This document shows, piece by piece, positions 46,653 to 58,603 of a stretch of DNA of 64,000 nucleotides; position 1 is the first letter of the stretch, and every line of letters begins with the position of its first letter. Made by a program: the position numbers and the translations under genes. Under the pieces are notes generated by a model. The model was given only the letters and a program-made list of their open reading frames with translations. It was not told where the DNA came from and searched no databases. This stretch comes from Volvox africanus (Eukaryota; Chlorophyta; Chlorophyceae; Chlamydomonadales; Volvocaceae). Location: assembly GCA_030268105.1 (NCBI GenBank), contig BSDZ01000078.1, positions 5,565,001 through 5,629,000 of the forward strand, given 5' to 3'.

Positions 46653-47856
46653 GGCTGGAGAACTTCTCCAGCTGAACATCATGGTACAGGGGAGCGACCT
46701 GCACACCGCGGACGTTAAGATCACGGATTTCGGTGAGCGGATGTGTTCTCCTGCGGGTGCGCTTCAGCAACACGGCAGGGGCATACCTGTTGCTTCGTCT
46801 TTCCTTTGGTGAACACTCGCCGCCGGATAGAATTCCACCGGACCGACGCGGACCTGCGCTTGTGGCGCCAGGTCTCATGGCGGTGGTGCAGCCGCGGGAT
46901 CGGGGACTACACGGCCGACTCCTCCGGAAGGCGGACTTGAATTTCCCTCGACTCAACCGGAGCGCCTTTGGCCGCGTGTTATCAATCAAGAAACAGTGAG
47001 GAGGGGCTGGGGAGGGAGAGATGTGCGTATATGTGGGTTATAGTGGCATAGGAGGGAGGGGCGCGCGCTACACTCGGGGGGTTAAGGGCGGGTGACGGAA
47101 GGAAAGCAAACCCATGCCGTCCTCATGCTTGTTATATATTTCCGTACCGCCGTCCATGCTGTACAGGTCCCAGACCATCCAAGAGATGTGGAGCCAATCG
47201 TATTGCCTGGCGTTGACCAAGCGCTGGAGGGTCAGCCCGTCACCCCAGCAGCTGTTGGGACGTACGGGCAGCTACATGTACTTGTGAGGTGGGGGGTCGC
47301 GGTCAGTTATGTGGGTTCAACAAACCCCAAACCCTAAGAGCCAACACTAAGATATCTGATTCTTGTTCACTAGTGGCCGCTCCCGTTCCTTTTGATATTG
47401 CTTTCATCTGTGTTCTCCAGAAAACACACACGCGCACACGCACACGCACGCACACCCTTAAACTCACCTCCCCTGACACACAACACAAATACACGCGCGC
47501 GAGTATGCAGGGCCCCAGAGATGTACCGGGATCAGCCGTACAACGAAAAGCTGGACGAATTTAGCTATGGCGTCATTGTATTTGAGGTCAGTCGGCACAG
47601 AGTCCCCGGGCGGCGGTCTGAGCACACGGACTCGGGTGCACGTGGTGGCGAGGGTATGCAAGTGAAAAAGAACTGCAGCACTCCGGGTTCGATGCGGCTA
47701 CAACGTGCCGACTTGTTGATCTTTTCACGAATTAGCTTAGTACCTGTCGGATGCATGACACAGAGGCTGGGCCAGGGTTACTATAGCGCCTTTTGGAGGT
47801 GGGGGTCGTGGGGAGGGGGGAAGTCGAATAAAACGAAACCTGGTGCTGATTCTTAG
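46652..47856 (+). pseudogene. Protein kinase C-lobe module X, copy 4
   Basis: Inverted partner of 43,038-44,233 and mirror of 37,855-39,056. It starts at the CTGGAGAA-C-TTCTCCAG junction next to module Y and carries the DVKITDF, RTGSYMYL and APEMYRDQPY pieces without the HRD exon. Confidence 0.8.
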
Positions 47857-48169
47857 GGATCGAGGACTAACCGTGAACGTCGGGTGATGGCTGACGTCGT
47901 CCAAAGTAGGAAATGTGGAAACGAGCTGTGACGTGAACTAGGTGATAGCCAAATGTCTGCCGTTCTGCAGTAATGCCTCAATCCTGGCCGCTGCACGTGC
48001 CACCTAGTTTCCAAACAGTCGATTTTTGCTTCGGCTGTCTTCACATTTCTCCTATCTGCTCCGGCACCGTCACGCAGGTGCCTGTCCCAAGGCCCCGGAG
48101 TTGGCTGTGGGGGCCCCCTGTGGGCGGGCAGCGGATTACTCAGACGAGGGCGCCTCACAGGTGGCAGTG

Positions 48170-49006
48170 GCAGGTCGCGTGTTGACCCAAACTCATACCT
48201 CCTGGAGCCTTGTGGGGACCGGAGTGTGTGTCTAGGAGGCCGAAATAGTGATGTGGAGCGGCACGGCTACAGACACGCCGGTCTGAGATTTGTGACTCCA
48301 GAACATATAGATACCGGATGTTTGTTTAGCTTTCTGGATGATGGGACTGGCGGTTGGACGAGCGGAGGAAGACCGCAGGGTCAGGTTGAGGGCCCCGAGC
48401 GCCACTGCCTCAGTCGACCTCTATTCGCACCTTCAACACAGAACTGAATAAATAGCTGTCTGTGATCCCTCGCTGTGTTGCATCACGTCAAGAACATGAG
48501 GGAATATGAGGGTGGAAGGCTGAATTGAGTTTGTTGCATCTGAGCGCAGGCGTTGGAGTTAGGGTTGGGGGTAGGAGTCTGTGCGATTTGCAATAATACA
48601 CGGACACACAGCCTCTGACCTGGCAACCCCCACTTCAACGCCTCCTTGCTTCGTGGGCAGTCCGCCCAGTCGCTGGTCCTGGTCCCGTACAGCATCCGCC
48701 CGAGAGCTGCACCGACTTAGACATAAATTTGATGGAAGTTCGTGACTGTTGTCCCAATTCCCCTCGTAAGGCCCTTGAGGAGGAGCATTTCATCTATGAA
48801 ATATAGCCATATCGTCATGTCGTCATTGCGGTATCCCGCCGCACGATTGCGGTACGATCGTGAAACGTCAGCTAACGCCCGCTACATACCAGGAGCGGTT
48901 CAGCGCAATCTGAAGGGATCCCGAAGACGTTGAGAGCATTCATTCATCCGATTTCATCCTACCGGAGGTTTTTTTTCTATATTTGACGCCGTCGCAGCTC
49001 GTTCAA
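48170..49006. other. Right-arm stretch upstream of HNH gene
   Basis: A possible short upstream reading frame begins with ATG near 48,732 (MEVRDCCPNSPRKALEEEHF). No other motif; mirror of 36,702-37,540. Confidence 0.35.
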
Positions 49007-52004
49007 ATGGCGCTGGAGGACAAAGCAGCGGCTGGCGCGCGCATACTGGAGCTTTACAGGGATGATCCAGATATGGGTACTAAGCTTTTCGCGGACATAT
49101 TCCATCTTGATGCTGCAAAGTTCACGGTAAGAGCCCGACCGCGGGAGCGACTATTTTTGCTTATATGTATGAGCAGCCTTCCTTACCATATTCTACTTTT
49201 GAAATTACTCGTAAGAAGACGTGAAAAAATCTGGCGCGTGCAACTTTCGTGTGACGTCTTCATTTGTCGCGGCCTTTCCATTGCCAGGACTTTCGCAATA
49301 TGTGGATGGTTGCTATGGGCTTACCGACGGAGAAACAAGTTCTGGAGAGGATTTTATCCGGTATGCAGTGCGGGGCCATGGCGTCTCAAGGCAAAGCCAA
49401 GGGTCGCAGGGACAGTTGCGCAGGGGACTTGCATTCCTTGAATTCCAAGGTTGGGAGAAATGTGACCAGTCGTGTCTGTGCAGATCAGATAAATAGCAGG
49501 TTAACTTCTGGGTGGGTAACCCGCGGGTTACGTGAGTAGCATGGTAACTGTTTGCAGCAGGGGTAGTTCCCATGAGGAACCTATAGGTGTGCAGAAACCC
49601 AGGCAGGTGCGAAGCTTGGTGATGCAATTGCAGCACACCCTAGCAGCTGAGGGGATCCTAGTGCCAGGGAAAATTTGGAGCACAACAGATGAACAGCTGT
49701 AGATAGGGGGGTCCCGCTGACAGCTGAAGGGTAGCTGTATCATTAACATTACATTAATCTTCTCTGATGCGCAACTGTTAGCTGCTTTGCCTGCGCTTTA
49801 TTTTGTTGCCAAATGAAAGCATAATAATTTTCCACTGCAAGAGTAACTCTCTTATAAGACATGTTGTACAGACTGATGAGCAAATACTGTATGGCAGGTC
49901 AGTCGGTTGGCTTCAAGGTCCCTGGCTTGAAATTTTTGACATGTGTTTTGAGACTTGAGTTTATCGGCCCCGATCAATCAACAGGTTGACTCTCATGCTG
50001 TGCTGTGACCCATGGGGTTTGCTGTGACCCCTGTGACTATCTGTACAGGCATGGCGGCTGGCCCAGGCCCAGGAGATATGATGTCCACTCTGGGTGGGTA
50101 AACCAGACATGAGAAGCAAGGTGTTCAAAGTTCCATGTAATTATTTTGTCATGCGCCATTCTAGAACAGCATAGGTTTGCCTTGTGCGACATCATTACTT
50201 GGTGAATCCCTAAATGTTTTTTGAACTTGCTTCTGTGTCTGTCCATATTGAGTTCAAGGTTCCAATGTGAAGGCATTTACCATGTATGCATGCATATCTG
50301 CCTTGTCCTGCTGCCTCGCTCCTTGTGGCTCCCCGGTCTGAAAGACATGATCCGTCAGGAAGTGAAAGCTGCTGCGGAGCTGGCAGCGAACAACAACCAG
50401 CTGATCCGTCAGGAAGTGAAAGCTGCTGCGGAGCTGGCAGCGAACAACAACCAGCTGATCCGTCAGGAAGTGAAAGCTGCTGCGGAGCTGGCAGCGAACA
50501 ACAACCAGCTGATACGCAAGCTGGTCAGGAAGTATTACGACATGTCCTTGACACCAAGGTGCTCATCCTCACGCTATGCAGCATGTCGAAGAGATGCTCT
50601 GGCGTATTACACTGGGTCCCAAGAAGAGCCTCCATCAATCGTCTGTGCAGTGTCAGGTGTATGCCTACCGGCAAAAGAGGTGAATGCAGGTCACATATAT
50701 CAGCTGCGTTGGATTATGCTGGTAAGTGGGGCAGTGCTGCAAATGAGTACTAGGGTTGGCACATCAGCCATTGTTCACAACATTTGATCATTCGATTGGT
50801 TGTACCTGGAGAGGTTTGCCCAATGTGCAAGGGAACTGCAGATGTGTGCAGTGTCTGATGAACACCGTAGATGAACATCATGTAATAATTCTTGTCCCAA
50901 CTGACAATTCATATGTGTTCTCAACATACCATATGTGCTGCCCTGCAATCACCCATGGGCGACATTCGTTTTTGTCTACTGAAAACACCTCTCAAGAGGG
51001 GTGAGCATATGCTGTTTGAACTTGTAGTTGTGTGTGTATATGTTTGTGCCGTACATTGTATACCTAGGACAGTGGGCTTGCCAATGAATACCACCTTGCA
51101 ATTTTGTGTGTTGCAGGATCATCTGGACTTGGATTGCAATGCGCCAACCAACATCCTCTTCATGCAGAAGAAGATAGAGGCTGCATTTGACAACTTTGAG
51201 ATCACGGTGGGTTGGTCAAGTTAATCTATCAAACAAACTTCACTGTTGGAGACATGGCTTGCCGTGTGTATGAAACAGTAACGGGATTGCCTCAGAACTA
51301 ATTTTTTTATGTGTGGTGGGGCATGCCAAGTGAGAGGCAGTACTTGCTGTCTGCTGATCAACCCCATACATCAGTGAGGTTGCTGCGCACCATGTTTACT
51401 TGCTGGCTGCCTTGTCCTGCTGGGTGCAGGTCCTTCCAGTGCACCACAAGGTGAGGACCTGGGTATTGCCTTGGGGCCAAGCTTGGGTGGGTGCTGGTGG
51501 GTGCTTGTATATGTGTTGGAGTGTCTAAAGCCCATTGTGACAGGTTGATGTTCTTGATGTCCACACTCCCGTACTGCTCCGCAGGTCTTCCTGCTGAAGC
51601 GGTCACTTTCAAACCGTGTCGCTTTTGAGTACCGCGCAGATGCAGACATGACTGCTGCCGGTGGCAGCACTAGCAGTGGAAAAAAAGCGGAACTTAAGAA
51701 GGTCATCTGGGGGGAGCTTCACCAGAAGAAGCTTTCAGTGGCGGGCATCAACCAGCCATCTGATGTGGCACTATTTGTCCATGCACAGCGGGCATTCAGG
51801 TTCGCCGTTCAACGGGGCTGGGTCAAAAGTTCGGAGGTCCCTGCACTTTGCTATGGTGACAACGAAATCCTGCGCCGGTTCCTGGCTGATGCTGACAGCA
51901 CCTCAAGTGGCAGTGGTGCAGGTGGTGACCAGGGCGCCACCACAGGGAGTGACTTAGGGGAAAGTTCTCAACTACCCGAATCGGAGGGTGTTGGTGATGT
52001 TTGA
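49007..52004 (+). CDS. HNH_2-like nuclease-domain protein, right arm copy
   Basis: Exons: 49007-49126 (MALEDKAAAGARILELYRDD...), 49281-49449 (DFRNMWMVAMGLPTEKQVLE...), about 50342-50721, 51117-51206 and 51585-52004, with GT-AG borders. The third exon has three 18-residue repeats QEVKAAAELAANNNQLIR (likely helical) and then CAVSGVCLPAKEVNAGHIYQ. The fourth gives NAPTNILFMQKKIEAAFDNF. Together these form an HNH_2-like core: zinc/fold cysteine, AGHI histidine, N and a terminal AFD. The last exon is a basic stretch (FLLKRSLSNRVAFEYRADAD), then a Ser/Gly-rich tail. A single-copy chromosomal role or a selfish-nuclease role are both possible. The exon 2/3 phase is unresolved, so an exon may be missing. 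Confidence 0.58.
50350..50511 (+). repeat. 54 bp coding minisatellite, three units
   Basis: Three tandem 54 bp units encode QEVKAAAELAANNNQLIR. The extra unit relative to the left arm accounts exactly for the 54 bp shift in arm symmetry. Confidence 0.9.
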
Positions 52005-52655
52005 CGCCTTGGGGTCGCTGTGGTTGGACACTGCAACAAATGGGCTTTCTTGAGCATCCGAGTCAAGTCTTGTAGTAGTCGTACCTGTACGCCCCACACA
52101 CCAGCACAACATCAAGGTGCAGAAGCAGCCTCTCAGCATCTCGAGAGGCCTTTGTGGCTCTCAACTACTGCAAGTCTGCTGAAGGAGCCTCTTCAGGCCC
52201 TTGTGTTGTGTATTCAGATGACTGCTTGTGGTGGGGAAGAGAGAGGGCTGTTGTGAATGCAGCTGTCGGTGTAGGCGCCAACCAAGTTCATGGTAGGTGG
52301 TGGGTTTATTCTAGAGGTTATCCTAGCCTATATTGGACATTCAAAGGAGCAAGATTTATGTGAGGGTCATGATGGCAACTTCAGGTTCGTTAGGGTCAGA
52401 TAGAGGCGGCTGCATGACTGGGGGTTTGATGCGGGGTGCCCTTTGACTTGTGGGGCGGCTCAGACTTGCAGCTTCCCGCGGTGGCCCTTGTCTGGTGAAT
52501 GGGGCGCCTGCTCAGTTGGCCATGCAAGAGGGGGCTGTTGCTAAGCCCCGACTTCAGGTTAGGGTTTCCCTCCTTTAATGTGTATCTGTTGCCCTCCCTC
52601 GTTGGTGCTTGTTAGTTTGAAATGGTGAACTAAGAATCATGCCTGTTCATTATAG
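52005..52655. other. Right-arm stretch without recognised gene
   Basis: 3' flank of the HNH gene up to the first 927 bp unit. No motif was recognised. Confidence 0.4.
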
Positions 52656-55600
52656 TTATTTCAATCATATCATGTGTCTCACAAGGTACCACCACTGTGA
52701 CAACTTAGATGCTAAAAGCTGTCATGCTGCCATGCCTACCTGCCTGCCAGCCAATGCAGCACCAGCACCAAGCCCACGCTTTCTTACTTATGGCCATGGA
52801 CTTCATCAGGCATAGCAAGCTAGGAAGTTTGACAGGGGCATGTCTTGGGTACCACATGAGTGTCCATGGATGTAACAAGTAAAGGCATTACCTATATGGA
52901 AGGTGGTTGAGATATGTTGTTACTAAATTTACCTATCTATACATGTATTGTGGCATGTTAGTTCTCCCATTAGTGACACATCCTTATGCCATCCATATTC
53001 ATTTCAGCACACATGTCCCTCCTTCAGCCAACTTGCACCATATTTGCCAGAAGGGCGGTGCTGCTGGTCTGGTTCTCCAGGTGCTTCCTGCCCCCCACAA
53101 GGCTTTCATTGTAGGCATAGTGTTCCTGGAGTACGCTGACGTGCATGGCAACTTGTAGAGTATCGGCCTTGAGGTGGTGGCGGTGGTGGGCCAATGGAGG
53201 CACTTTGCGGTGCTGGACATTGACGTGCAGGTCAGGGAGGTGCAGGAAAATAATTAATGAGATGTCTTTAATGAGATGAGCTTCCGGTTACCTGGACACA
53301 ACCCGACAGGGGGGCTATGAGAGATCCATTTGATCTTCAATACCTGAAACAGCAGTTCACTGCTGGGCATGAGGCTAGGTTTGAGCTGACTAAGCTCAAC
53401 GAGTTGGGTAGACCAAGCCTGCTTTTCATTCCGCTGTCACATTCAGCAGCATTGATGAGTTGTCATGCATGACCAGTAGCCTACCTTACCCCCCCTACCC
53501 TGCACGCCCGAAAGGTAGCTATCCTGTCTTCCCACGTCCCTGTTTCCCCTCTCCAGGGCACAACTAAGATCAAGGCCTCACATTATTTCAATCATATCAT
53601 GTGTCTCACAAGGTACCACCACTGTGACAACTTAGATGCTAAAAGCTGTCATGCTGCCATGCCTACCTGCCTGCCAGCCAATGCAGCACCAGCACCAAGC
53701 CCACGCTTTCTTACTTATGGCCATGGACTTCATCAGGCATAGCAAGCTAGGAAGTTTGACAGGGGCATGTCTTGGGTACCACATGAGTGTCCATGGATGT
53801 AACAAGTAAAGGCATTACCTATATGGAAGGTGGTTGAGATATGTTGTTACTAAATTTACCTATCTATACATGTATTGTGGCATGTTAGTTCTCCCATTAG
53901 TGACACATCCTTATGCCATCCATATTCATTTCAGCACACATGTCCCTCCTTCAGCCAACTTGCACCATATTTGCCAGAAGGGCGGTGCTGCTGGTCTGGT
54001 TCTCCAGGTGCTTCCTGCCCCCCACAAGGCTTTCATTGTAGGCATAGTGTTCCTGGAGTACGCTGACGTGCATGGCAACTTGTAGAGTATCGGCCTTGAG
54101 GTGGTGGCGGTGGTGGGCCAATGGAGGCACTTTGCGGTGCTGGACATTGACGTGCAGGTCAGGGAGGTGCAGGAAAATAATTAATGAGATGTCTTTAATG
54201 AGATGAGCTTCCGGTTACCTGGACACAACCCGACAGGGGGGCTATGAGAGATCCATTTGATCTTCAATACCTGAAACAGCAGTTCACTGCTGGGCATGAG
54301 GCTAGGTTTGAGCTGACTAAGCTCAACGAGTTGGGTAGACCAAGCCTGCTTTTCATTCCGCTGTCACATTCAGCAGCATTGATGAGTTGTCATGCATGAC
54401 CAGTAGCCTACCTTACCCCCCCTACCCTGCACGCCCGAAAGGTAGCTATCCTGTCTTCCCACGTCCCTGTTTCCCCTCTCCAGGGCACAACTAAGATCAA
54501 GGCCTCACATTATTTCAATCATATCATGTGTCTCACAAGGTACCACCACTGTGACAACTTAGATGCTAAAAGCTGTCATGCTGCCATGCCTACCTGCCTG
54601 CCAGCCAATGCAGCACCAGCACCAAGCCCACGCTTTCTTACTTATGGCCATGGACTTCATCAGGCATAGCAAGCTAGGAAGTTTGACAGGGGCATGTCTT
54701 GGGTACCACATGAGTGTCCATGGATGTAACAAGTAAAGGCATTACCTATATGGAAGGTGGTTGAGATATGTTGTTACTAAATTTACCTATCTATACATGT
54801 ATTGTGGCATGTTAGTTCTCCCATTAGTGACACATCCTTATGCCATCCATATTCATTTCAGCACACATGTCCCTCCTTCAGCCAACTTGCACCATATTTG
54901 CCAGAAGGGCGGTGCTGCTGGTCTGGTTCTCCAGGTGCTTCTGTTGTATCTCTGTTGTGTCGGCCAACAAAGGCCCGATCGGAAGGATGACCATCTAAGG
55001 TCCAGGATCCTTTGACACTGCCCGTAGATACCCCAGGATACTACAAGTATTCCCCCTCAGATAGGGTGCGTCCTCGCATCCTACAGTCTAAGGGCCAGCC
55101 CTCACCCTAGTCTGTAGTCAGACGATTCGATCCCTCACGGCCTGGTGACGGTTTCCCAAGCCATCTACCAGTCAGAACCGCCCTCACCATCCCGTAGGTG
55201 GGGGGATTCGAACCCGGACAACCTGCTCGATACCAATGTTGTATCTCTGTTGTGTCGGCCAACAAAGGCCCGATCGGAAGGATGACCATCTAAGGTCCAG
55301 GATCCTTTGACACTGCCCGTAGATACCCCAGGATACTACAGCTTCCTGCCCCCCACAAGGCTTTCATTGTAGGCATAGTGTTCCTGGAGTACGCTGACGT
55401 GCATGGCAACTTGTAGAGTATCGGCCTTGAGGTGGTGGCGGTGGTGGGCCAATGGAGGCACTTTGCGGTGCTGGACATTGACGTGCAGGTCAGGGAGGTG
55501 CAGGAAAATAATTAATGAGATGTCTTTAATGAGATGAGCTTCCGGTTACCTGGACACAACCCGACAGGGGGGCTATGAGAGATCCATTTGATCTTCAATA

Positions 55601-56767
55601 CCTGAAACAGCAGTTCACTGCTGGGCATGAGGCTAGGTTTGAGCTGACTAAGCTCAACGAGTTGGGTAGACCAAGCCTGCTTTTCATTCCGCTGTCACAT
55701 TCAGCAGCATTGATGAGTTGTCATGCATGACCAGTAGCCTACCTTACCCCCCCTACCCTGCACGCCCGAAAGGTAGCTATCCTGTCTTCCCACGTCCCTG
55801 TTTCCCCTCTCCAGGGCACAACTAAGATCAAGGCCTCACATTATTTCAATCATATCATGTGTCTCACAAGGTACCACCACTGTGACAACTTAGATGCTAA
55901 AAGCTGTCATGCTGCCATGCCTACCTGCCTGCCAGCCAATGCAGCACCAGCACCAAGCCCACGCTTTCTTACTTATGGCCATGGACTTCATCAGGCATAG
56001 CAAGCTAGGAAGTTTGACAGGGGCATGTCTTGGGTACCACATGAGTGTCCATGGATGTAACAAGTAAAGGCATTACCTATATGGAAGGTGGTTGAGATAT
56101 GTTGTTACTAAATTTACCTATCTATACATGTATTGTGGCATGTTAGTTCTCCCATTAGTGACACATCCTTATGCCATCCATATTCATTTCAGCACACATG
56201 TCCCTCCTTCAGCCAACTTGCACCATATTTGCCAGAAGGGCGGTGCTGCTGGTCTGGTTCTCCAGGTGCTTCCTGCCCCCCACAAGGCTTTCATTGTAGG
56301 CATAGTGTTCCTGGAGTACGCTGACGTGCATGGCAACTTGTAGAGTATCGGCCTTGAGGTGGTGGCGGTGGTGGGCCAATGGAGGCACTTTGCGGTGCTG
56401 GACATTGACGTGCAGGTCAGGGAGGTGCAGGAAAATAATTAATGAGATGTCTTTAATGAGATGAGCTTCCGGTTACCTGGACACAACCCGACAGGGGGGC
56501 TATGAGAGATCCATTTGATCTTCAATACCTGAAACAGCAGTTCACTGCTGGGCATGAGGCTAGGTTTGAGCTGACTAAGCTCAACGAGTTGGGTAGACCA
56601 AGCCTGCTTTTCATTCCGCTGTCACATTCAGCAGCATTGATGAGTTGTCATGCATGACCAGTAGCCTACCTTACCCCCCCTACCCTGCACGCCCGAAAGG
56701 TAGCTATCCTGTCTTCCCACGTCCCTGTTTCCCCTCTCCAGGGCACAACTAAGATCAAGGCCTCACA
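52656..56767 (+). repeat. Four tandem 927 bp units, each with a guanylate kinase exon
   Basis: Units lie at 52656-53582, 53583-54509, 54510-55840 (with a 404 bp insertion) and 55841-56767. Each runs from TTATTTCAATC to GGCCTCACA. Each ends in the first 27 bp or so of the next guanylate kinase exon, so the breakpoint lies inside coding sequence. The left arm has a single unit. Confidence 0.93.
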
Positions 56768-57054
56768 CGCCGCCTCCAAGGTCCAAGTCATGTTTGTAGA
56801 CCCGCCCTCCCTGGCGGTGCCGCAGGCCCGGCTGTGTGGAGGACAAGGTACGGCTCTGGTTGTCCAACGCCACTGCTGAGGTCGAGCGGTTGCAGGTGCT
56901 GGGCTTCTTCTACGCTTGGCTTGTGAATGACAACCTAGAGGCGCCGTACGACCGCTTCAAGACCACCATTGCGGTGGTCTGTCCTGGTCTGCCCTGCCGG
57001 GCACCTTTAGTGTGGAGGACCTCCAACCGCCACCGGCTCCATCACCGCCTGTGG
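53081..57054 (+). pseudogene. Guanylate kinase pseudogene with quadruplicated exon, right arm
   Basis: The exon FLEYADVHGNL-stop-SIGLEVV...DIDVQ occurs at 53081-53230, 54008-54157, 54935 to 55488 (split by an LTR element) and 56266-56415. The C-terminal exon starts at 56742 (GTTKIKAS, VQVMFVDPPSLAVPQARL). All four middle exons share the TAG after HGNL (first at 53156-53158). The C-terminal exon also lost 17 bp net after QARL, relative to the intact left-arm frame, which shifts it. No P-loop exon (GPSG.GK) was found upstream. Confidence 0.78.
54942..55340 (-). mobile_element. TRIM-type LTR retrotransposon, 399 bp
   Basis: Two identical-looking 104 bp LTRs (54942-55045 and 55237-55340) run TGTTGTATC...ACTACA on the plus strand. 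In minus orientation they run TGTAGT...ACA. A 5 bp duplication GCTTC flanks the element at 54937-54941 and 55341-55345. In minus orientation a primer-binding site TGGTATCGAGCAGG follows the first LTR after one base, and a purine tract (TGAGGGGGAA) precedes the second LTR. There is no coding capacity, so it must be mobilised in trans. It sits in the third 927 bp unit, inside the guanylate kinase exon. Confidence 0.92.
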
Positions 57055-57232
57055 TAGTGCGGCAGCTGCGGCAGTGCAGTCAGTCTGTGTTATGCGGTGG
57101 TCTGTGTACCAATCATTTTCGACCCACGAGGGGCCTGTCAGCCCAACAGCCTCCGCCACGGCGGTAGCATTCGTCTGTATCTGGATGCGGCACTGGTTGC
57201 GGTACTGCTACTACTGAGGCGCTGCAGTCTTG

Positions 57233-58062
57233 AATGAAGCACGGCTGGGCCAATAGCAGCTGGCAACCGCTGACAGTGGGCAAGTGGGAAAACGGCAAGA
57301 CGCGCTAGATATGACCGGTCATAGAGGTGATACTGATAAATGCAAATCCACCATCGATGCTGAAGTTATTGGAAGGTAGAGCTGTGGATCTGGACAGTAG
57401 CACGTATGTTTGCTGCATGACAAGGCACAGTTAAGGGGTCGAATCCCACGCATGTTATTGTCCACAGTTGTACACAGTGAGCTGAATGCCCCAAACATTT
57501 CGGGTGACCGCTTAAGGCTCTATACCCCGTGGTAGCACATGCATGACAGATTTGCAAAACATGGAATACTGTGCCGTACGTTTACCAGCTGACTGACGCA
57601 GCCTTGACTCATGATCTTCCACATCATACAGCTCTTCGTAGGGCGCCTGAAAAGAACCGGGCCCCTCATAGGATTGTGAACATGCAAATGCAGGGGTCGG
57701 GCTAGGTAGGGGCCCCTGCCTTCCGACCGGACCCCATATTGCAAAAGAGCTATTACACTGGAGCCGGAATGGCAGGATGCGCGATACCTCAAATCCATCT
57801 GCTCTCATGGGACTGCTGCACCATGGCCTCGCCAGACACTGCCGCAAATTAAAGCAGTAAAACGAAGAAGAGAAGCCGTAGTTATGAATACTGTGGGCCT
57901 TATTGCTGGAGGCGAAGTGAAAGCCGTGTTGAGTCCAAGGCGATGCTGACCTCCCACCTGTAAAGCGGACCTGCACGTGTGCGGTTCCACGCAAACCCAC
58001 TCACCTGGGGCAACTGCGACGGTAGCAGTCGTAGTAGCAAGGATGTGCACGTGCGAGGGAAA
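57233..58062 (-). repeat. Module Y plus partial W, outer right copy
   Basis: Y (57,233-57,840) mirrors 31,096-31,690. The following W piece (57,841-58,062) has no partner at the outer left and is broken at 58,062, where it is fused to a kinase exon. Confidence 0.75.
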
Positions 58063-58603
58063 GAAGTTCTCCAGCTTGAGGTCGCGATGGATCACCGGCG
58101 GCTGGGCGCTGTGCAGATACTCAAGACCTGGGAAGGGGGTGCATGTGTGTCTGCTTGTCTGTGTGTCTATGTCTGTGCAACATATCAACTGGGCAGCTAT
58201 GATGACCGACATAGAAAATTCCAAATGAAGATCCCTCACGGGCTCTCCCCCTTGAGTACTCTGCACTCACCCTCCGCGATCTGCAATTCTCAACGTATGT
58301 ACGGCAGGGGGCCAGCGGGAGGCGGGTAACCACGGGGGCCTGTGTAATGCAGCAACAGTCAAGCACCGTACGGCATATTTCTGGCCTCTGGTCCCATACT
58401 GTATGTTAGGGAGTACTGCGAAAAAGACTAAATAAAGGGTTTGGTGAGGTGACCGAAAAAGACAGTACGGCAGGTGGGAATATTGAAGATGCTCAGCTTT
58501 TTCCTTGCGGGTACGAGTGCTAAGTTGATAGTAGCACGTGATATCGCTGCTGCCATCGCACCCTGCACAAGGAACATGGTCTTTTGTTTGACCCCTTCGC
58601 TGC
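58063..58603 (-). pseudogene. Kinase fragment with deleted hinge exon
   Basis: Homologous to 44,219-44,927 but lacking 44,460-44,617, so the exon YMDGGTLKR... is gone. The exon EYLHSAQPPVIHRDLKLEN is present and then fused at GAACTTC to module W. It directly follows the N-lobe exons in gene order. Confidence 0.7.

Larger units (their letters stand above)
42918..57840. repeat. Right arm of giant palindrome
   Basis: Reverse complement of 31,096-42,790 with about 3.2 kb extra. The extra comprises three more 927 bp units plus a 404 bp LTR insertion, one more 54 bp unit, and a net 17 bp loss in the guanylate kinase exon. Confidence 0.92.
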
